DNA from: JANQJA01 sp047947185 | GTDB lineage: Bacteria; Pseudomonadota; Gammaproteobacteria; Pseudomonadales; Azotimanducaceae | Assembly: GCA_047947185.1 (NCBI GenBank) | Contig: CP170502.1 | Location: forward strand, 186,001-250,000 | Direction of reading: 5' to 3' | Length of the DNA stretch: 64,000 bases | Shown here: piece after piece, positions 50,563-59,659 of the stretch | Layout: each line of letters opens with the position of its first letter | Numbering within the stretch: the stretch's first letter is position 1 | Notes under the pieces: model-generated | What the model saw: only the letters and a program-made list of their open reading frames with translations | Told to the model about the DNA's origin: nothing | The model's database searches: none | Translations under genes and position numbers: made by a program

Positions 50563-51690
50563 ATGAAACTGTACAGTCCTGTGTGTGACATCCTGGGTAT
50601 CGAATACCCCATAGTGCTGGCGGGGATGGGCGGTGCCAGTACACCTGAACTTGCGGCAGCGGTCTCCAATGCCGGCGGGTTGGGTGTACTGGGGGCTGCA
50701 GCCTGCCAGCCTGAACAGCTGCGGGAATGGATTCAGCGCACCCGTTCGCTCACCGATAAGCCGTTTGGTGTAGATACCCTGCTGCCAGCATCAGTTCGCC
50801 GCGCTGCCCAGACGGCGGGTGATAACAGGGAACCGGCGGAAGATCCCATGGAGATGTTGAAAGGGCACATCGCCTTTGCGAAACAGTTCATGGAACAGGA
50901 AAACCTGTCGGACGCGGGCGGTTCACGTGGCGGTTCCAGTGGCGGTCTGGCGGTATTCAGCAAGGAGTTCTTTGATGCCCAGATGCAGGTGATTGTGGAC
51001 GAGAAAGTGCCGGTCTACGCCGCAGGTTTGGGCAACCCGGGTCCCTGGATGGACGAGTTTCGCTATAACGGGACGCGCGTCATGGCCGTGGTTGGTGCGG
51101 TTCGGCATGCGGTTCAGGTTGCGTCGATTGGTCTTGACGTCATCGTGGCCCAGGGTCATGACGCTGGCGGCCACAACTCACCCGTGGGCGCAATGGCGCT
51201 GATCCCCCAGGTGGTGGACGCGGCCGGCAAGATTCCGGTGCTGGGCGCGGGCGGGATCAGCGACGGTCGCGGTGTAGCGGCAGCCATGATGCTGGGCGCT
51301 GCAGGTGCCTGGATTGGCACCGCGTTCCTGGCGGCGGAAGAATCAGGTATTGCACAGCACCAGAAGGAAGCACTGGTTGAAGGCACGGAAGAGGGTACGG
51401 TGATATCCCGTTCGGTGACCGGTAAACCGGCACGAATCATTCGCAGCAAATGGACCGATGCCTGGGAAAAGGCAGATATCAAACCGCTCCCCATGCCTTA
51501 CCAGGGTATGGTTTCCGGCCCGGTGATGGCAGCAGGGAGCGCGGCCAGACGCGCTGACATTAACCCCGGTTTTGCGGGCCAGGGTATGGGCATGATTCAT
51601 GCCATTCGGCCGGCCGCGGAAATTTTCGGGGAGATTGTTGCGTCGGCGGAAGCGGCGTTGCTTCGCGCTGGTGGTTACATGCGGGACTGA
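50563..51690 (+). CDS. Nitronate monooxygenase (2-nitropropane dioxygenase) family
   Basis: A 375-residue FMN-dependent TIM-barrel enzyme. IEYPIVLAGMGG at the N-terminus, AQGHDAGGHN with the catalytic His near residue 207 and ILGAGGI-like VLGAGGISDGRGVAAAMMLGA for FMN phosphate are present. It oxidises alkyl nitronates or related carbanions; some relatives act on enoyl-CoA. GAGGGAAA precedes the ATG. Its 3' end overlaps the convergent M20 peptidase gene by 16 nt. Confidence 0.88.
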   Translation: MKLYSPVCDILGIEYPIVLAGMGGASTPELAAAVSNAGGLGVLGAAACQPEQLREWIQRTRSLTDKPFGVDTLLPASVRRAAQTAGDNREPAEDPMEMLKGHIAFAKQFMEQENLSDAGGSRGGSSGGLAVFSKEFFDAQMQVIVDEKVPVYAAGLGNPGPWMDEFRYNGTRVMAVVGAVRHAVQVASIGLDVIVAQGHDAGGHNSPVGAMALIPQVVDAAGKIPVLGAGGISDGRGVAAAMMLGAAGAWIGTAFLAAEESGIAQHQKEALVEGTEEGTVISRSVTGKPARIIRSKWTDAWEKADIKPLPMPYQGMVSGPVMAAGSAARRADINPGFAGQGMGMIHAIRPAAEIFGEIVASAEAALLRAGGYMRD

Positions 51691-53078
51691 TCCCCGGCAG
51701 CGACCTCGTTTACGACAAGCCAGAGCAGCCTGACATATTCCTGGTAGGCATCGACGCGCAGGTATTCATCGTTACCATGGATACCGTTGTTTTCTCCCAG
51801 GGCAAGGCCCGGACCAAAGCCATAGGTGGGTATTCCGGCGGCGCGGAGCTGGGCAGAATCGGTTGCACCTGTCAGCATGTTGGGCAGCACTGCCGCTTTG
51901 GGGTGACGTTCGCTGACCACTTTCTCGAACGCCCGAAACAGTGCCGTGTCGAGTGGCGAGGGCAGGTGAGCGGGGCGGGTGACGGCCAAAGGTTCTATCG
52001 ATACTGCAGGGTCACCAATGATGGTACCAATCTGGTCAAACAGGACCTCCGGGTCGGTACCAGGCAGTGCGCGGATATCAAGCGTTGCTTCTGCTGACGA
52101 TGGAATTACGTTGCGCTGGTAGCCCCCCTGTATGATCGTCGGGACGACGGATGTCCTGATGATGGAATAGAATGACGGATTGATGGCGCGAAGCTGTTCC
52201 TGCACATCAAGGCCTGGATTGGGCGCAAGAATGGCCCGGTAGATCTCTGCTTCAGCGTGCGGTCGGGTGACTGCGAGACGCGTAAAGAAAGCCCGTGTGG
52301 TCTCGTTCAGTTCCATCGGCAAAGGGGTGTCGAACAGGCGGGCAACTGCACGTGCAATGATTCCGACAGGGTTGTCAGGCGTTGGCACTGAGCCGTGTCC
52401 GGCGCGGCCCTGCGCGATCAGCCGGGCTCGCCTGGGGGTTTTCTCGGCTGTGCTGATTTCGAAAGCCACATACTCACCCGTCGCGTCATCAAAGTAGCCA
52501 CGGCCACCTTCATTAATAGCGAACTCGGCAGCAATCTTGTTGAGGTGATGCTCCACCAGGTAAGTAATTCCCAGGGTACCGCCAGCCTCCTCATCCGCAA
52601 CACCGAGAAAGATGACGTCGCGGTCCAACTGGATGTTGTGCGCTTTCAGCGCAAGTAACACCTCAAGTGAGGCCGCGACAATACCCTTGTCGTCAGCCGC
52701 ACCACGGCCAAATATCCGGCCCTCGGAAACGGTGCCCGAGAAGGGATCGAAAGACCAGTTTTCCGGTTCGACAGTCACCACGTCGGTATGCCCGAGCAGC
52801 AGAATTGGGGGTTTTGACTGGTTGCCAACCAGGCGAGCGACAATACTGGCGCGGCCCGGCACCGGCTCGATAATTTCCGCGTTAATACCTGCCGCGTTCA
52901 AGCGCCTGGCAAGGTATTCTGCGGCGATGATCTCGTTGCCGGCGGGTTGGGATGTGTCCAGCCTGATCAGGTCCACCAATGTTGCCAGCGCAGCCTCCTG
53001 CATGGCATCCACATCAGGGGTCGCCAGTGCGGCCACCGGCATCAGGGCCAGCAAGAGGCGTGAAATCCACTTTACCAT
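51675..53078 (-). CDS. Exported M20 family metallopeptidase
   Basis: A 467-residue M20 peptidase with a signal peptide (WISRLLLALMPVAALAT). Zinc and catalytic motifs are present: LLGHTDVVTVEP, GRGAADDKG, VADEEAGGTLG (catalytic Glu pair) and the late GIHGNDEYLRV His. It follows the carboxypeptidase/ArgE-DapE layout with a lid domain (GRAGHGSVPTPDNP). ATG 53078 with AGGAAAG 8 nt upstream was chosen; the longer frame lacks these. It probably trims peptides in the periplasm and is divergent from the GNAT gene. Confidence 0.9.
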   Translation of the reverse strand: MVKWISRLLLALMPVAALATPDVDAMQEAALATLVDLIRLDTSQPAGNEIIAAEYLARRLNAAGINAEIIEPVPGRASIVARLVGNQSKPPILLLGHTDVVTVEPENWSFDPFSGTVSEGRIFGRGAADDKGIVAASLEVLLALKAHNIQLDRDVIFLGVADEEAGGTLGITYLVEHHLNKIAAEFAINEGGRGYFDDATGEYVAFEISTAEKTPRRARLIAQGRAGHGSVPTPDNPVGIIARAVARLFDTPLPMELNETTRAFFTRLAVTRPHAEAEIYRAILAPNPGLDVQEQLRAINPSFYSIIRTSVVPTIIQGGYQRNVIPSSAEATLDIRALPGTDPEVLFDQIGTIIGDPAVSIEPLAVTRPAHLPSPLDTALFRAFEKVVSERHPKAAVLPNMLTGATDSAQLRAAGIPTYGFGPGLALGENNGIHGNDEYLRVDAYQEYVRLLWLVVNEVAAGDQSRM

Positions 53079-53232
53079 CGTTAGGTCTTTCCTGTGTCTG
53101 TTGCAGGGATGCCGGATTGTTGCCAAGTGGCGGGCGACTGCCAACCCAGAAGTTTACCGGGTAAACCTGGCGTCGGAAGCTCGAATCCTGAGTCGCGTTG
53201 AGTTTTGCCCGGCAACAGGACATGATCGGGGC

Positions 53233-53751
53233 ATGACACTGACAAATCAAGACAAACGACAACCCAGGGGACAACTTCGGGTTGAGAGCCTCACCGAAGC
53301 GCAGGCGAGGGATATCCTGACCTGGCGCTATCCTCCACCCTACGATTTCTACGATCCTCCGGGTGATGACCAGGGTGAACGTTACGTCAGGGCTTTTCTT
53401 GATCCGGTACTGGCATTCCATGGCGTCATGGATGAGGCGGGTGAATTTCTGGGGTTTTGCTCTTTTGGTCTTGACGGTCAGGTCCCGGGGGGCGATTACA
53501 CTTTGCCAGCGCTCGATATTGGCCTGGGCATGAAACCACAATTTACGGGACAGGGGATTGGACCTTATTTTTTTGCTGCCATACTGGCTTTTGCGTCCGG
53601 AATACCAGGGACTGCGACATACCGGCTGAGTGTCGCCCGCTTCAACAAGCGTGCCCTCAGGCTGTACGGGCAGTTTGGCTTCCTTAATGCCGGAGAATTT
53701 GTCGATACGCGCTTCGGGATTCCCTATTGCATACTGGTGCGGCCAGCCTGA
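53233..53751 (+). CDS. GNAT-family N-acetyltransferase
   Basis: A 172-residue GNAT. The acetyl-CoA loop is seen as GMKPQFTGQGIGPYFFAAIL (Q/RxxGxG/A) near residue 105, followed by LSVARFNKRALRLYGQFGFL, the usual Asn/Tyr segment. Substrate is unknown. The longer plus-strand frame that runs back through the M20 peptidase gene is a shadow; ATG 53233 begins the domain. Ribosome-binding site weak. Confidence 0.8.
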   Translation: MTLTNQDKRQPRGQLRVESLTEAQARDILTWRYPPPYDFYDPPGDDQGERYVRAFLDPVLAFHGVMDEAGEFLGFCSFGLDGQVPGGDYTLPALDIGLGMKPQFTGQGIGPYFFAAILAFASGIPGTATYRLSVARFNKRALRLYGQFGFLNAGEFVDTRFGIPYCILVRPA

Positions 53752-53846
53752 GTTGCGATCAAACCATTGTCCCCCGTAATTGTCTGCCTGCAAGATAAGC
53801 GCTAGGCTGGTCGTGCCAGAACAAGAAGATAGCAGCGGAGGGAGCC

Positions 53847-54686
53847 GTGTTAGCTACAGAATTTGAGGGCAGGGTTGTTGTGGTCACTGGGGCTGGACGG
53901 GGACTCGGCCGTTCCCATGCAAGGGAGTTTGCCCGTCGTGGCGCCAGGGTGGTGGTCAACGACCTGGGAGGAGCGGTTGACGGTACAGGCTCGAGCAACA
54001 CAGCGCAGTCTGTCGTCGACGAAATCCTTGCAGAAGGTGGCACGGCCATCGCCAACACCGCCTCCGTGGCAGACGAGCAGGGCGCGCGCAGCATTATCAA
54101 CGATGCTGTGCGCGAATTTGGTGGTGTCGATGTCCTTGTCAACAATGCCGGTATCCTGCGTGACAAGACGTTTGCAAACGTTACCATGGAGAACTTTCGG
54201 GCTGTACTCGACGTGCACCTGATGGGTGCGGTCTATGTGACCAACGCAGCCTGGCCGGTAATGGCGGAACGCCAATACGGGCGAATTGTGTTTACCAGTT
54301 CGGGTTCGGGCATTTTTGGCAACTTCGGGCAGTCGAACTATGCATCGGCCAAGATGGCACTGATTGGTCTCATGAACGTGCTCAAGCTCGAGGGCGCAAA
54401 AAAGGGCATCCGGGTGAACTGTCTGGCTCCCGGGGCCAGTACCCGCATGACCGAGGGTTTGCCGAGTGGTGCCATGCGTGGCAGTCCTTCACTGGTGAGC
54501 CCGGCGGTCCTCTACCTGTGCTCAACAGATGCACCCAATGGCGTTATCCTGCAAGCGTCCGGAGGGCATTTCTCATTGCTGAGAATGTGTATGAACCGCG
54601 GCCTTGACCTGGGCGATGACGTAACCTATGAGACATTTTCTGCCGCGGTTGATGAACTGATCAAAGATGATCGCTATGGCTGCTAG
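53847..54686 (+). CDS. MFE-2-like 3-hydroxyacyl-CoA dehydrogenase SDR
   Basis: A 279-residue SDR resembling the dehydrogenase unit of peroxisomal multifunctional enzyme 2. TGAGRGLGRSHA is the cofactor loop, VVVNDLGG marks the cofactor specificity region, and NNAGILRDKTF, TSSGSG and NYASAKMAL form a complete catalytic set. It would oxidise (3R)-hydroxyacyl-CoA. A GTG at 53847 has a strong GGAGGGAG upstream. It fits with the thiolase and acyl-CoA dehydrogenase as part of beta-oxidation of unusual acyl chains, although they are not adjacent. Confidence 0.88.
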   Translation: MLATEFEGRVVVVTGAGRGLGRSHAREFARRGARVVVNDLGGAVDGTGSSNTAQSVVDEILAEGGTAIANTASVADEQGARSIINDAVREFGGVDVLVNNAGILRDKTFANVTMENFRAVLDVHLMGAVYVTNAAWPVMAERQYGRIVFTSSGSGIFGNFGQSNYASAKMALIGLMNVLKLEGAKKGIRVNCLAPGASTRMTEGLPSGAMRGSPSLVSPAVLYLCSTDAPNGVILQASGGHFSLLRMCMNRGLDLGDDVTYETFSAAVDELIKDDRYGC

Positions 54687-54831
54687 GGGCTGGTGAATTT
54701 CCTCCGGATTAGTACCGGGGTACAAAGTGTTGTGCGGGCCAGAGATTTGAGCTGCCATTTCCTGCTACCCTTGCGCTTTTGTCACCGTCAAACTTCGGGC
54801 AGACAACAGCATATTCCGGATATTCAGGCGC

Positions 54832-55548
54832 ATGATTAATGGTAATCCCGGGCAGCGTGTGGTGGTACATCAGGCAGATGTCCCCTGGCAGGCAAGTCCC
54901 TCCAGTCAGGTGCTGCGCAAGCGGTTTCACCTGGTAGGGCCCACCGAGTCGGGGCAGGTGACGTCCCTGGTACGTTATCAGGCGGGTGCGGCGTTTCCCC
55001 GGCATGGGCATCCAGGTGGTGAAGAGATTCTGGTGCTCAATGGCATATTCAGCGATGAAGCGGGTGACTGGCCAGCCGGTACCTGGTTTCTCAATCCCGA
55101 GGGATTCAGCCACTCACCATACTCGACTGGCGGGTGTCTGCTGTTTGTCAAGCTGCGGCAATATAGCGGCGTTGAGCACAGGGCGATCAGCTTTCAATCG
55201 CTGATGCCGACAAGATGTCAGGGTTACGACCTCCTGGTGCTGGATGAACATGGCGATGAGATGACCGCGATTGTTGATGTGTCGGCCGGTGAGGTCAGCC
55301 TGCCGGCAGACGGGGGTGCCGAAGGGTTGGTGTTGTCCGGCAAGCTCAGTCTCTGGGGAGAAACGCTGACGACCCACGACTGGTTTCGTGTGCCGCCGGG
55401 AGAGCGCTTGCAGGTGATTTCCGCAGGCTGCCGGTTGTACCTCAAGCGGGGCGCGGTGAAACTGCTTTTGACCGAACATGCGGTGTCCGACGGTGCGGCT
55501 GTGGAAGATGGTGCAGGGGCGCATCACGGAGGCAGTTCAGGTGTTTAG
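54832..55548 (+). CDS. ChrR-type double-cupin protein
   Basis: A 238-residue cupin protein. The first cupin has a full metal site in RHGHPGGEEILVL with FSDEAGDWPAGTWF and SHSPYS, just like the zinc-binding C-terminal domain of anti-sigma factor ChrR. The second cupin (ATAIVDVSAGEV onward) lacks clear ligands. No N-terminal anti-sigma helix region and no neighbouring ECF sigma gene are present, so it is more likely a free cupin sensor or enzyme. Its stop overlaps the downstream GNAT start by 8 nt. Confidence 0.8.
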   Translation: MINGNPGQRVVVHQADVPWQASPSSQVLRKRFHLVGPTESGQVTSLVRYQAGAAFPRHGHPGGEEILVLNGIFSDEAGDWPAGTWFLNPEGFSHSPYSTGGCLLFVKLRQYSGVEHRAISFQSLMPTRCQGYDLLVLDEHGDEMTAIVDVSAGEVSLPADGGAEGLVLSGKLSLWGETLTTHDWFRVPPGERLQVISAGCRLYLKRGAVKLLLTEHAVSDGAAVEDGAGAHHGGSSGV

Positions 55549-56113
55549 GCCGAGATCACTGCCGGAACTGCGGACAAACCGACTCTGTATCAAACTCCTT
55601 GACCCGCAACGCGCTGACATCATGGTCAAATTCCGGCTGGAGAACCGTGATTACCTGAAACCCTGGGAGCCAAGACGGACACCCGAGTTTTTCACGGAAC
55701 CTTTCTGGCAACTGCAGCTTCGCTACTCCATGAACGAATTCCGCGAAGGTCATAGTGTCTGTCTTGTCCTGCTTAACCTGGCCGAGGAGGAGGTGCTGGG
55801 CGTGTGCAACTACACCAATATCGTTCGCGGTACCTTCCAGGCGTGTCATCTTGGTTATGCCCTGGCAGAGCGCCACCAGGGTAAAGGTCTGATGTTTGAA
55901 GCGCTGGAGGCCAGCAACCGTTACATCTTCGAGGAAATGGGGTTAAACCGGATTATGGCCAATTACCTGCCCCATAACGAGCGCAGCGGGCGGCTGCTCG
56001 CACGCCTGGGCTTCAGGATAGAGGGGAAGGCGGAGAAGTTTCTCAAGATTGACGGACGCTGGGAAGATCATGTGCTGACGTCGCGGCTCAACCCCGCAGC
56101 ACGTTACGACTGA
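55541..56113 (+). CDS. RimJ/RimL-type GNAT acetyltransferase
   Basis: A 190-residue GNAT. LRTNRLCIKLLDPQRADIM opens the fold, LGYALAERHQGKGLMFEAL is the acetyl-CoA loop and NRIMANYLPHNERSGRLLARLGF is the typical RimJ/RimL motif. It probably acetylates a protein N-terminus or a small amine. A GTG at 55541 was chosen because GGAGG lies 8 nt upstream and it overlaps the cupin stop, indicating coupling; ATG 55508 is an alternative. It converges on the AAC(3) gene with a 10-nt overlap. Confidence 0.82.
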   Translation: MFRPRSLPELRTNRLCIKLLDPQRADIMVKFRLENRDYLKPWEPRRTPEFFTEPFWQLQLRYSMNEFREGHSVCLVLLNLAEEEVLGVCNYTNIVRGTFQACHLGYALAERHQGKGLMFEALEASNRYIFEEMGLNRIMANYLPHNERSGRLLARLGFRIEGKAEKFLKIDGRWEDHVLTSRLNPAARYD

Positions 56114-56910
56114 GGCCCACCCAGTAGCGCATCGGCACAGCGCAGGCACGCACTGTCAGCACAGCGAGTGATTTCCGGGTTCGCCTCAATGGCCGACCGT
56201 AACGCCGCCAGCAGGCTCCCTGCGTCCGCAGCAACCAGGCGCGCGCCCTGCCAGCTGATGACCTTACCCTGCTCCAGCAACAGCGGCATGAGACTGCCGA
56301 ACCCGGCCGAACAGCTACCCACGCGGGTACGGATGATCCGTCCGGCGTGGTCGTGCGCCCAGCGTATGAACAATTGCCTGCCACTCTGCATTTCAGCGTA
56401 GTGCACCAGTGTGAGCGAAGTTGAGTCAGTGCCGATCAGCAGGACCTTTCCCTGCGCCTTGATGAGTTCGCGAAACGGCGCATAGACGTCTTCGGGCGTT
56501 TGCCCTGCTATCAGTCCCGATGCCAGTGGACCTATGCTCACAAAAGAATTTAAGGGGTGATTGCCCCGTGCGCGGCCGGGTGTCTGAAGCAGCGTCTGTG
56601 GCAGCACACCCATGTCGGCCAGTGAAAGGCTGTTTTCTGTTGCACTGAATATTGCCCCACCGGCAGGGTTGGTTGGCAGATTCCGATACCGCATCCCGTT
56701 CTGGGGGGGCCTGTCTGTTTCGGGTGCTGCAACCTCAAAATGGTAGGTGAAGGCTGGCGCAAGCAGGGTTGCTCCGATGCTTTGCAGCGTGTCGACCAGG
56801 TCCCGCGGCGCCACGCGGGGCGAAAATGCTCGCATGGAGGTGTGCAGGCAAATTGCTGTGTTGGCCAGATCCAACGTTGCCAGGCTGTCCCTCAGACCGG
56901 GAATAATCAT
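56104..56910 (-). CDS. AAC(3)-family N-acetyltransferase
   Basis: A 268-residue protein of the aminoglycoside 3-N-acetyltransferase fold. The visible motifs are LHTSMRAFS, LAPAFTYHF, RGNHPLNSFVSIGPLA (catalytic His) and LLIGTDSTSLTLVHYAE. The family acetylates amino sugars, antibiotics or related amines using acyl-CoA. ATG 56910 follows GGGAGG and overlaps the membrane-protein stop by 4 nt. Being last in an operon with an MraY paralogue and a methyltransferase, I infer its substrate is a lipid-linked amino sugar rather than a drug. Confidence 0.82.
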   Translation of the reverse strand: MIIPGLRDSLATLDLANTAICLHTSMRAFSPRVAPRDLVDTLQSIGATLLAPAFTYHFEVAAPETDRPPQNGMRYRNLPTNPAGGAIFSATENSLSLADMGVLPQTLLQTPGRARGNHPLNSFVSIGPLASGLIAGQTPEDVYAPFRELIKAQGKVLLIGTDSTSLTLVHYAEMQSGRQLFIRWAHDHAGRIIRTRVGSCSAGFGSLMPLLLEQGKVISWQGARLVAADAGSLLAALRSAIEANPEITRCADSACLRCADALLGGPQS

Positions 56911-57602
56911 TGTGCCTCCCTGCGCGGATGGATGCCGAGGCCCGGCTGCCGCAGGGTCCAGTACATGGTGATGAAATAACATTGCATCAGCAGGGCAAGA
57001 GTCCACTCAAACGCGTCTTCCATGTCATCGTAGTTGTCGAGCAGGCTGTCAAGCAACAGGCTAACGAGCCCAATGGCCAGGAAAGCGAAACAGATGCCGG
57101 TGTGGATGAGCCGGGTCCTGTCCCGCACATGACACTGCTGTAACCTGGCGGTAAACAGGAGTTGAGCAAATGCCGTGAGGGTAAAATAGAAAATGATGCC
57201 TATCCGGCGCTGGAGCTGGAGATAATCACCGGCCAGTCCCAGCGCAACCACGTAGACCACCAGGAAGACTGCGGCCAGGGTACCGGTTCGGCGAATGGTG
57301 CTGATCCAGCCCGGTTGGTCGCCGAGGGCTGCAAGTACGGCGGCGCTGCGATGCCAGTAGAGGCCAAGCACCAGGGCATAAGGCAGCATGGTGGCCTTGA
57401 ACAGGATAAAGCCGGTACCCTGCCTGCCGGTGGCGCTGATGGAGGTGCAACTGTCGGTGTAGGGAAAACACCAGGGTACATAACCCTCGCTGGCAGCAAC
57501 CAGGTAGGTCGCGTGGATGGCAACAATGGGGATCAGGCCCGTCCAGAGCGGCAGCAGGGGATGATCCCTGAGCGCAACCCAGCCTCGGGCCCAGCTGGTC
57601 AC
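56907..57602 (-). CDS. Six-helix membrane protein (Frag1/DRAM-like)
   Basis: A 231-residue integral membrane protein with about six helices (for example LIPIVAIHATYLVAA, AAVFLVVYVVALGLAG and CFAFLAIGLVSLLLDSLL). The loop CTSISATGRQGTGFILFK resembles the Frag1/DRAM/Sfk1 family, whose eukaryotic members affect GPI-anchor or sterol handling; the bacterial role is unknown. I chose a GTG at 57602 because its GTGA overlaps the MraY-paralogue stop; the longer frame would overlap that gene by 91 nt. Coupled at both ends, it probably acts with the MraY-like enzyme. Confidence 0.7.
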   Translation of the reverse strand: MTSWARGWVALRDHPLLPLWTGLIPIVAIHATYLVAASEGYVPWCFPYTDSCTSISATGRQGTGFILFKATMLPYALVLGLYWHRSAAVLAALGDQPGWISTIRRTGTLAAVFLVVYVVALGLAGDYLQLQRRIGIIFYFTLTAFAQLLFTARLQQCHVRDRTRLIHTGICFAFLAIGLVSLLLDSLLDNYDDMEDAFEWTLALLMQCYFITMYWTLRQPGLGIHPRREAQ

Positions 57603-58648
57603 CGGATTTTCAGTAACAGCACCAGCAGGATGGGGGTGCCGACTGCCTGCAGCAGCATGAAGCGAACCAGAACCTGGGTATTGGACCATCCCATGTTGTG
57701 ACGGACATGATCGTGCAATGGATAGCGAATCTGGCCAAAGATCCCGATTTTAAAGAACCGCAACAATGCAACCTTGATCATACCGGTGGCACCGTTCACC
57801 AGAACTACAAAAGCGACAACCAGGATCAGAAACGGATTGCCACAGGCCAGAACCAGCACACCCAGCATCAGGCCAATAGGGCGCGAACCTGAGTCGCCCA
57901 TCAATACCGCGGAAGGATAACTGTTGTGCCACAGATAGCCGGCCAGGCAGCCAACCATCACAAACGCCATGATTGCCCAGTCTGCGCCTTGTTTGTAATG
58001 CGGCACCAGCAGATAGTTGGAGATATCAGCGTGACCCACAATAACGTAGAGAATGCCACCCAGGAAAAGAATGCCCATGCCGGACAAACTTGCTGACAAG
58101 CCATCGACACCATCCGTGCAGTTGGTCGCGTTGATCGAGACCCATATCAGCGGCGTTGCCCCAAGAATGAAGAGCAGTGGACTGACGACAATCGGATCCT
58201 TGAACAGCGGCAGCCAGATCGTGTACGGCTCAAGCTGGCAGAGTGCCATTGAGGCCATGACGGCAATCCCGAGGTCGATGGCACCCAGCCGGTACTCACT
58301 CCAGCCGCCGTGGGCGCGGTCATCCAGGTAACCCACCGCCATTGCGATCAGGACGCAGAGCAATACCTGGAAGAACATCCATTCGAAAGGTACAACCAGC
58401 AGGCTGATCAGCACAAAGAGAGGGATAAACAGCACACCTGCGCTGACGGGTTTGCCTATGCTCTTGTCTGCATCCACGGCAAAACTGCGGCCCCGGTCGG
58501 TGGGCAGCAGGCGCCACCATCGTGGCAACAGCCACCAGGTCAGGACCGCGCCCAGAGCAGTGCCAAGCCCGGCCAGGAAAATGTAGGACGTCAGTAGCCG
58601 AAAGGGTCCAAAGACATCGGAGAGGTGTTGGCCGAGCGAATACAGCAA
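57599..58648 (-). CDS. MraY-like polyprenyl-phosphate glycan-1-phosphate transferase (paralogue)
   Basis: A 349-residue membrane enzyme with about ten helices. The family motifs are GYLDD (106-110), NATNCTDGVDG (173-183), MGDSGS (250-255) and PLHDHVRHNMGW (310-321), equivalent to the MraY HHH region but reading HDH. The first motif is DDRAHGG, unlike the DDxxK of MraY. No mur or fts genes are nearby, so it is a paralogue and not the peptidoglycan enzyme. It should join a UDP-sugar-phosphate to undecaprenyl phosphate. Start is a TTG; the ribosome-binding site is weak. Confidence 0.85.
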   Translation of the reverse strand: MLYSLGQHLSDVFGPFRLLTSYIFLAGLGTALGAVLTWWLLPRWWRLLPTDRGRSFAVDADKSIGKPVSAGVLFIPLFVLISLLVVPFEWMFFQVLLCVLIAMAVGYLDDRAHGGWSEYRLGAIDLGIAVMASMALCQLEPYTIWLPLFKDPIVVSPLLFILGATPLIWVSINATNCTDGVDGLSASLSGMGILFLGGILYVIVGHADISNYLLVPHYKQGADWAIMAFVMVGCLAGYLWHNSYPSAVLMGDSGSRPIGLMLGVLVLACGNPFLILVVAFVVLVNGATGMIKVALLRFFKIGIFGQIRYPLHDHVRHNMGWSNTQVLVRFMLLQAVGTPILLVLLLKIR

Positions 58649-58727
58649 GTTGGCAGATCCCGGTTAAAGCCGTCGATTATAGGCGGTTGCAGCAGGGAAA
58701 GAATGAATTAGCGTTGGAAAATTCGCC

Positions 58728-59540
58728 TCACTCAACAATTGCCTTCCACAGGAATCGACAGTGCCGCAGCTCGATACCGTGTGGACCGGCATATCGTTCG
58801 AACACACCGGCCAGCCGGACCTCAAGATCGTCATAGGATGGAATCTCGTCAGCCGGCAGGCCCCACGCCAGCATCTTGTAAAGTTCCCTCGGGTCGTCAA
58901 ACAGTTCAGGGACGTCATAACCCCAGCCGCTATGGAGGCGCAGACCCGCCTGGTGGAGCCGGTTTTCCACGGACTGGTGGATGGAACCCGTACCGGTGTG
59001 GCGACCGGAATTTTCGTAGTGCATCTTGTGTGGCAGCTTGCTGGACCAGGCGGGAATGGGTTCTTCCATCGGATTCAGCTCAATCAGCAGGGCACCGGGA
59101 CGACACACCCGGCGTGCGTCTTCAATCCAGTGAAGGGGCGCCCGTCTGCCGATAATGACGTCAACACTATTCTCAGCCACTGGAAGCACCGGCGTTTCCA
59201 GTGACAGATCGAGCATGTCGTAGCACAGGTACTCGACGTTCGACAGATCCGAGTCGGCGAGATTCTTCCGGGCGAGTTCAATATAACTCGCTACCCTGTC
59301 GTAAGCGGTGATCTTCTGGCAATAGGGGGCCAGTTGCAGCGCAAGGTCGCCATGGCCGCAGCCAACCTCCAGTACCCGGGATTCCGGGGTCAGGTGTTCG
59401 AGCACAAGTTCGATAAATGCATCTTCACCATTGCGGGCCCCGACACTTGACTGCCAGGGGTAATAATACCCGTCCTGTACAGCTGCAAGATTGTCGTACC
59501 ATTCGTTGGAATGTGCTCTGGGAATGCTGAGTTCCGCCAT
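58728..59540 (-). CDS. Class I SAM-dependent methyltransferase
   Basis: A 270-residue methyltransferase. The SAM-binding VLEVGCGHGDLAL lies at about residue 56, ITAYDRVASYIELARKN supplies the acidic loop and CRPGALLIELNPME the post-motif. The C-terminal half (SGWGYDVPELFDDPRELYKMLAWGLP) is a lineage-specific addition I do not recognise. GGAG precedes the ATG. It is 79 nt upstream of the MraY paralogue and first in the four-gene operon, so the methyl acceptor may be a sugar or lipid intermediate. Confidence 0.82.
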   Translation of the reverse strand: MAELSIPRAHSNEWYDNLAAVQDGYYYPWQSSVGARNGEDAFIELVLEHLTPESRVLEVGCGHGDLALQLAPYCQKITAYDRVASYIELARKNLADSDLSNVEYLCYDMLDLSLETPVLPVAENSVDVIIGRRAPLHWIEDARRVCRPGALLIELNPMEEPIPAWSSKLPHKMHYENSGRHTGTGSIHQSVENRLHQAGLRLHSGWGYDVPELFDDPRELYKMLAWGLPADEIPSYDDLEVRLAGVFERYAGPHGIELRHCRFLWKAIVE

Positions 59541-59659
59541 CAGAAATCTCCGGGACCATTTGCCTGGGGCCTACATTACCACCCGCGGCAGGCTTATGGC
59601 ACAGTGGATAATCGCGGCGTGGCTGGTATATTTGCGCGATTACCAGCTGAGTGCAGCCA

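Noticed and set aside
56104..56910. An acquired aminoglycoside-resistance gene
   Set aside because: No mobile element or integron site is near, and it is translationally coupled to chromosomal-looking genes of the MraY-paralogue operon.
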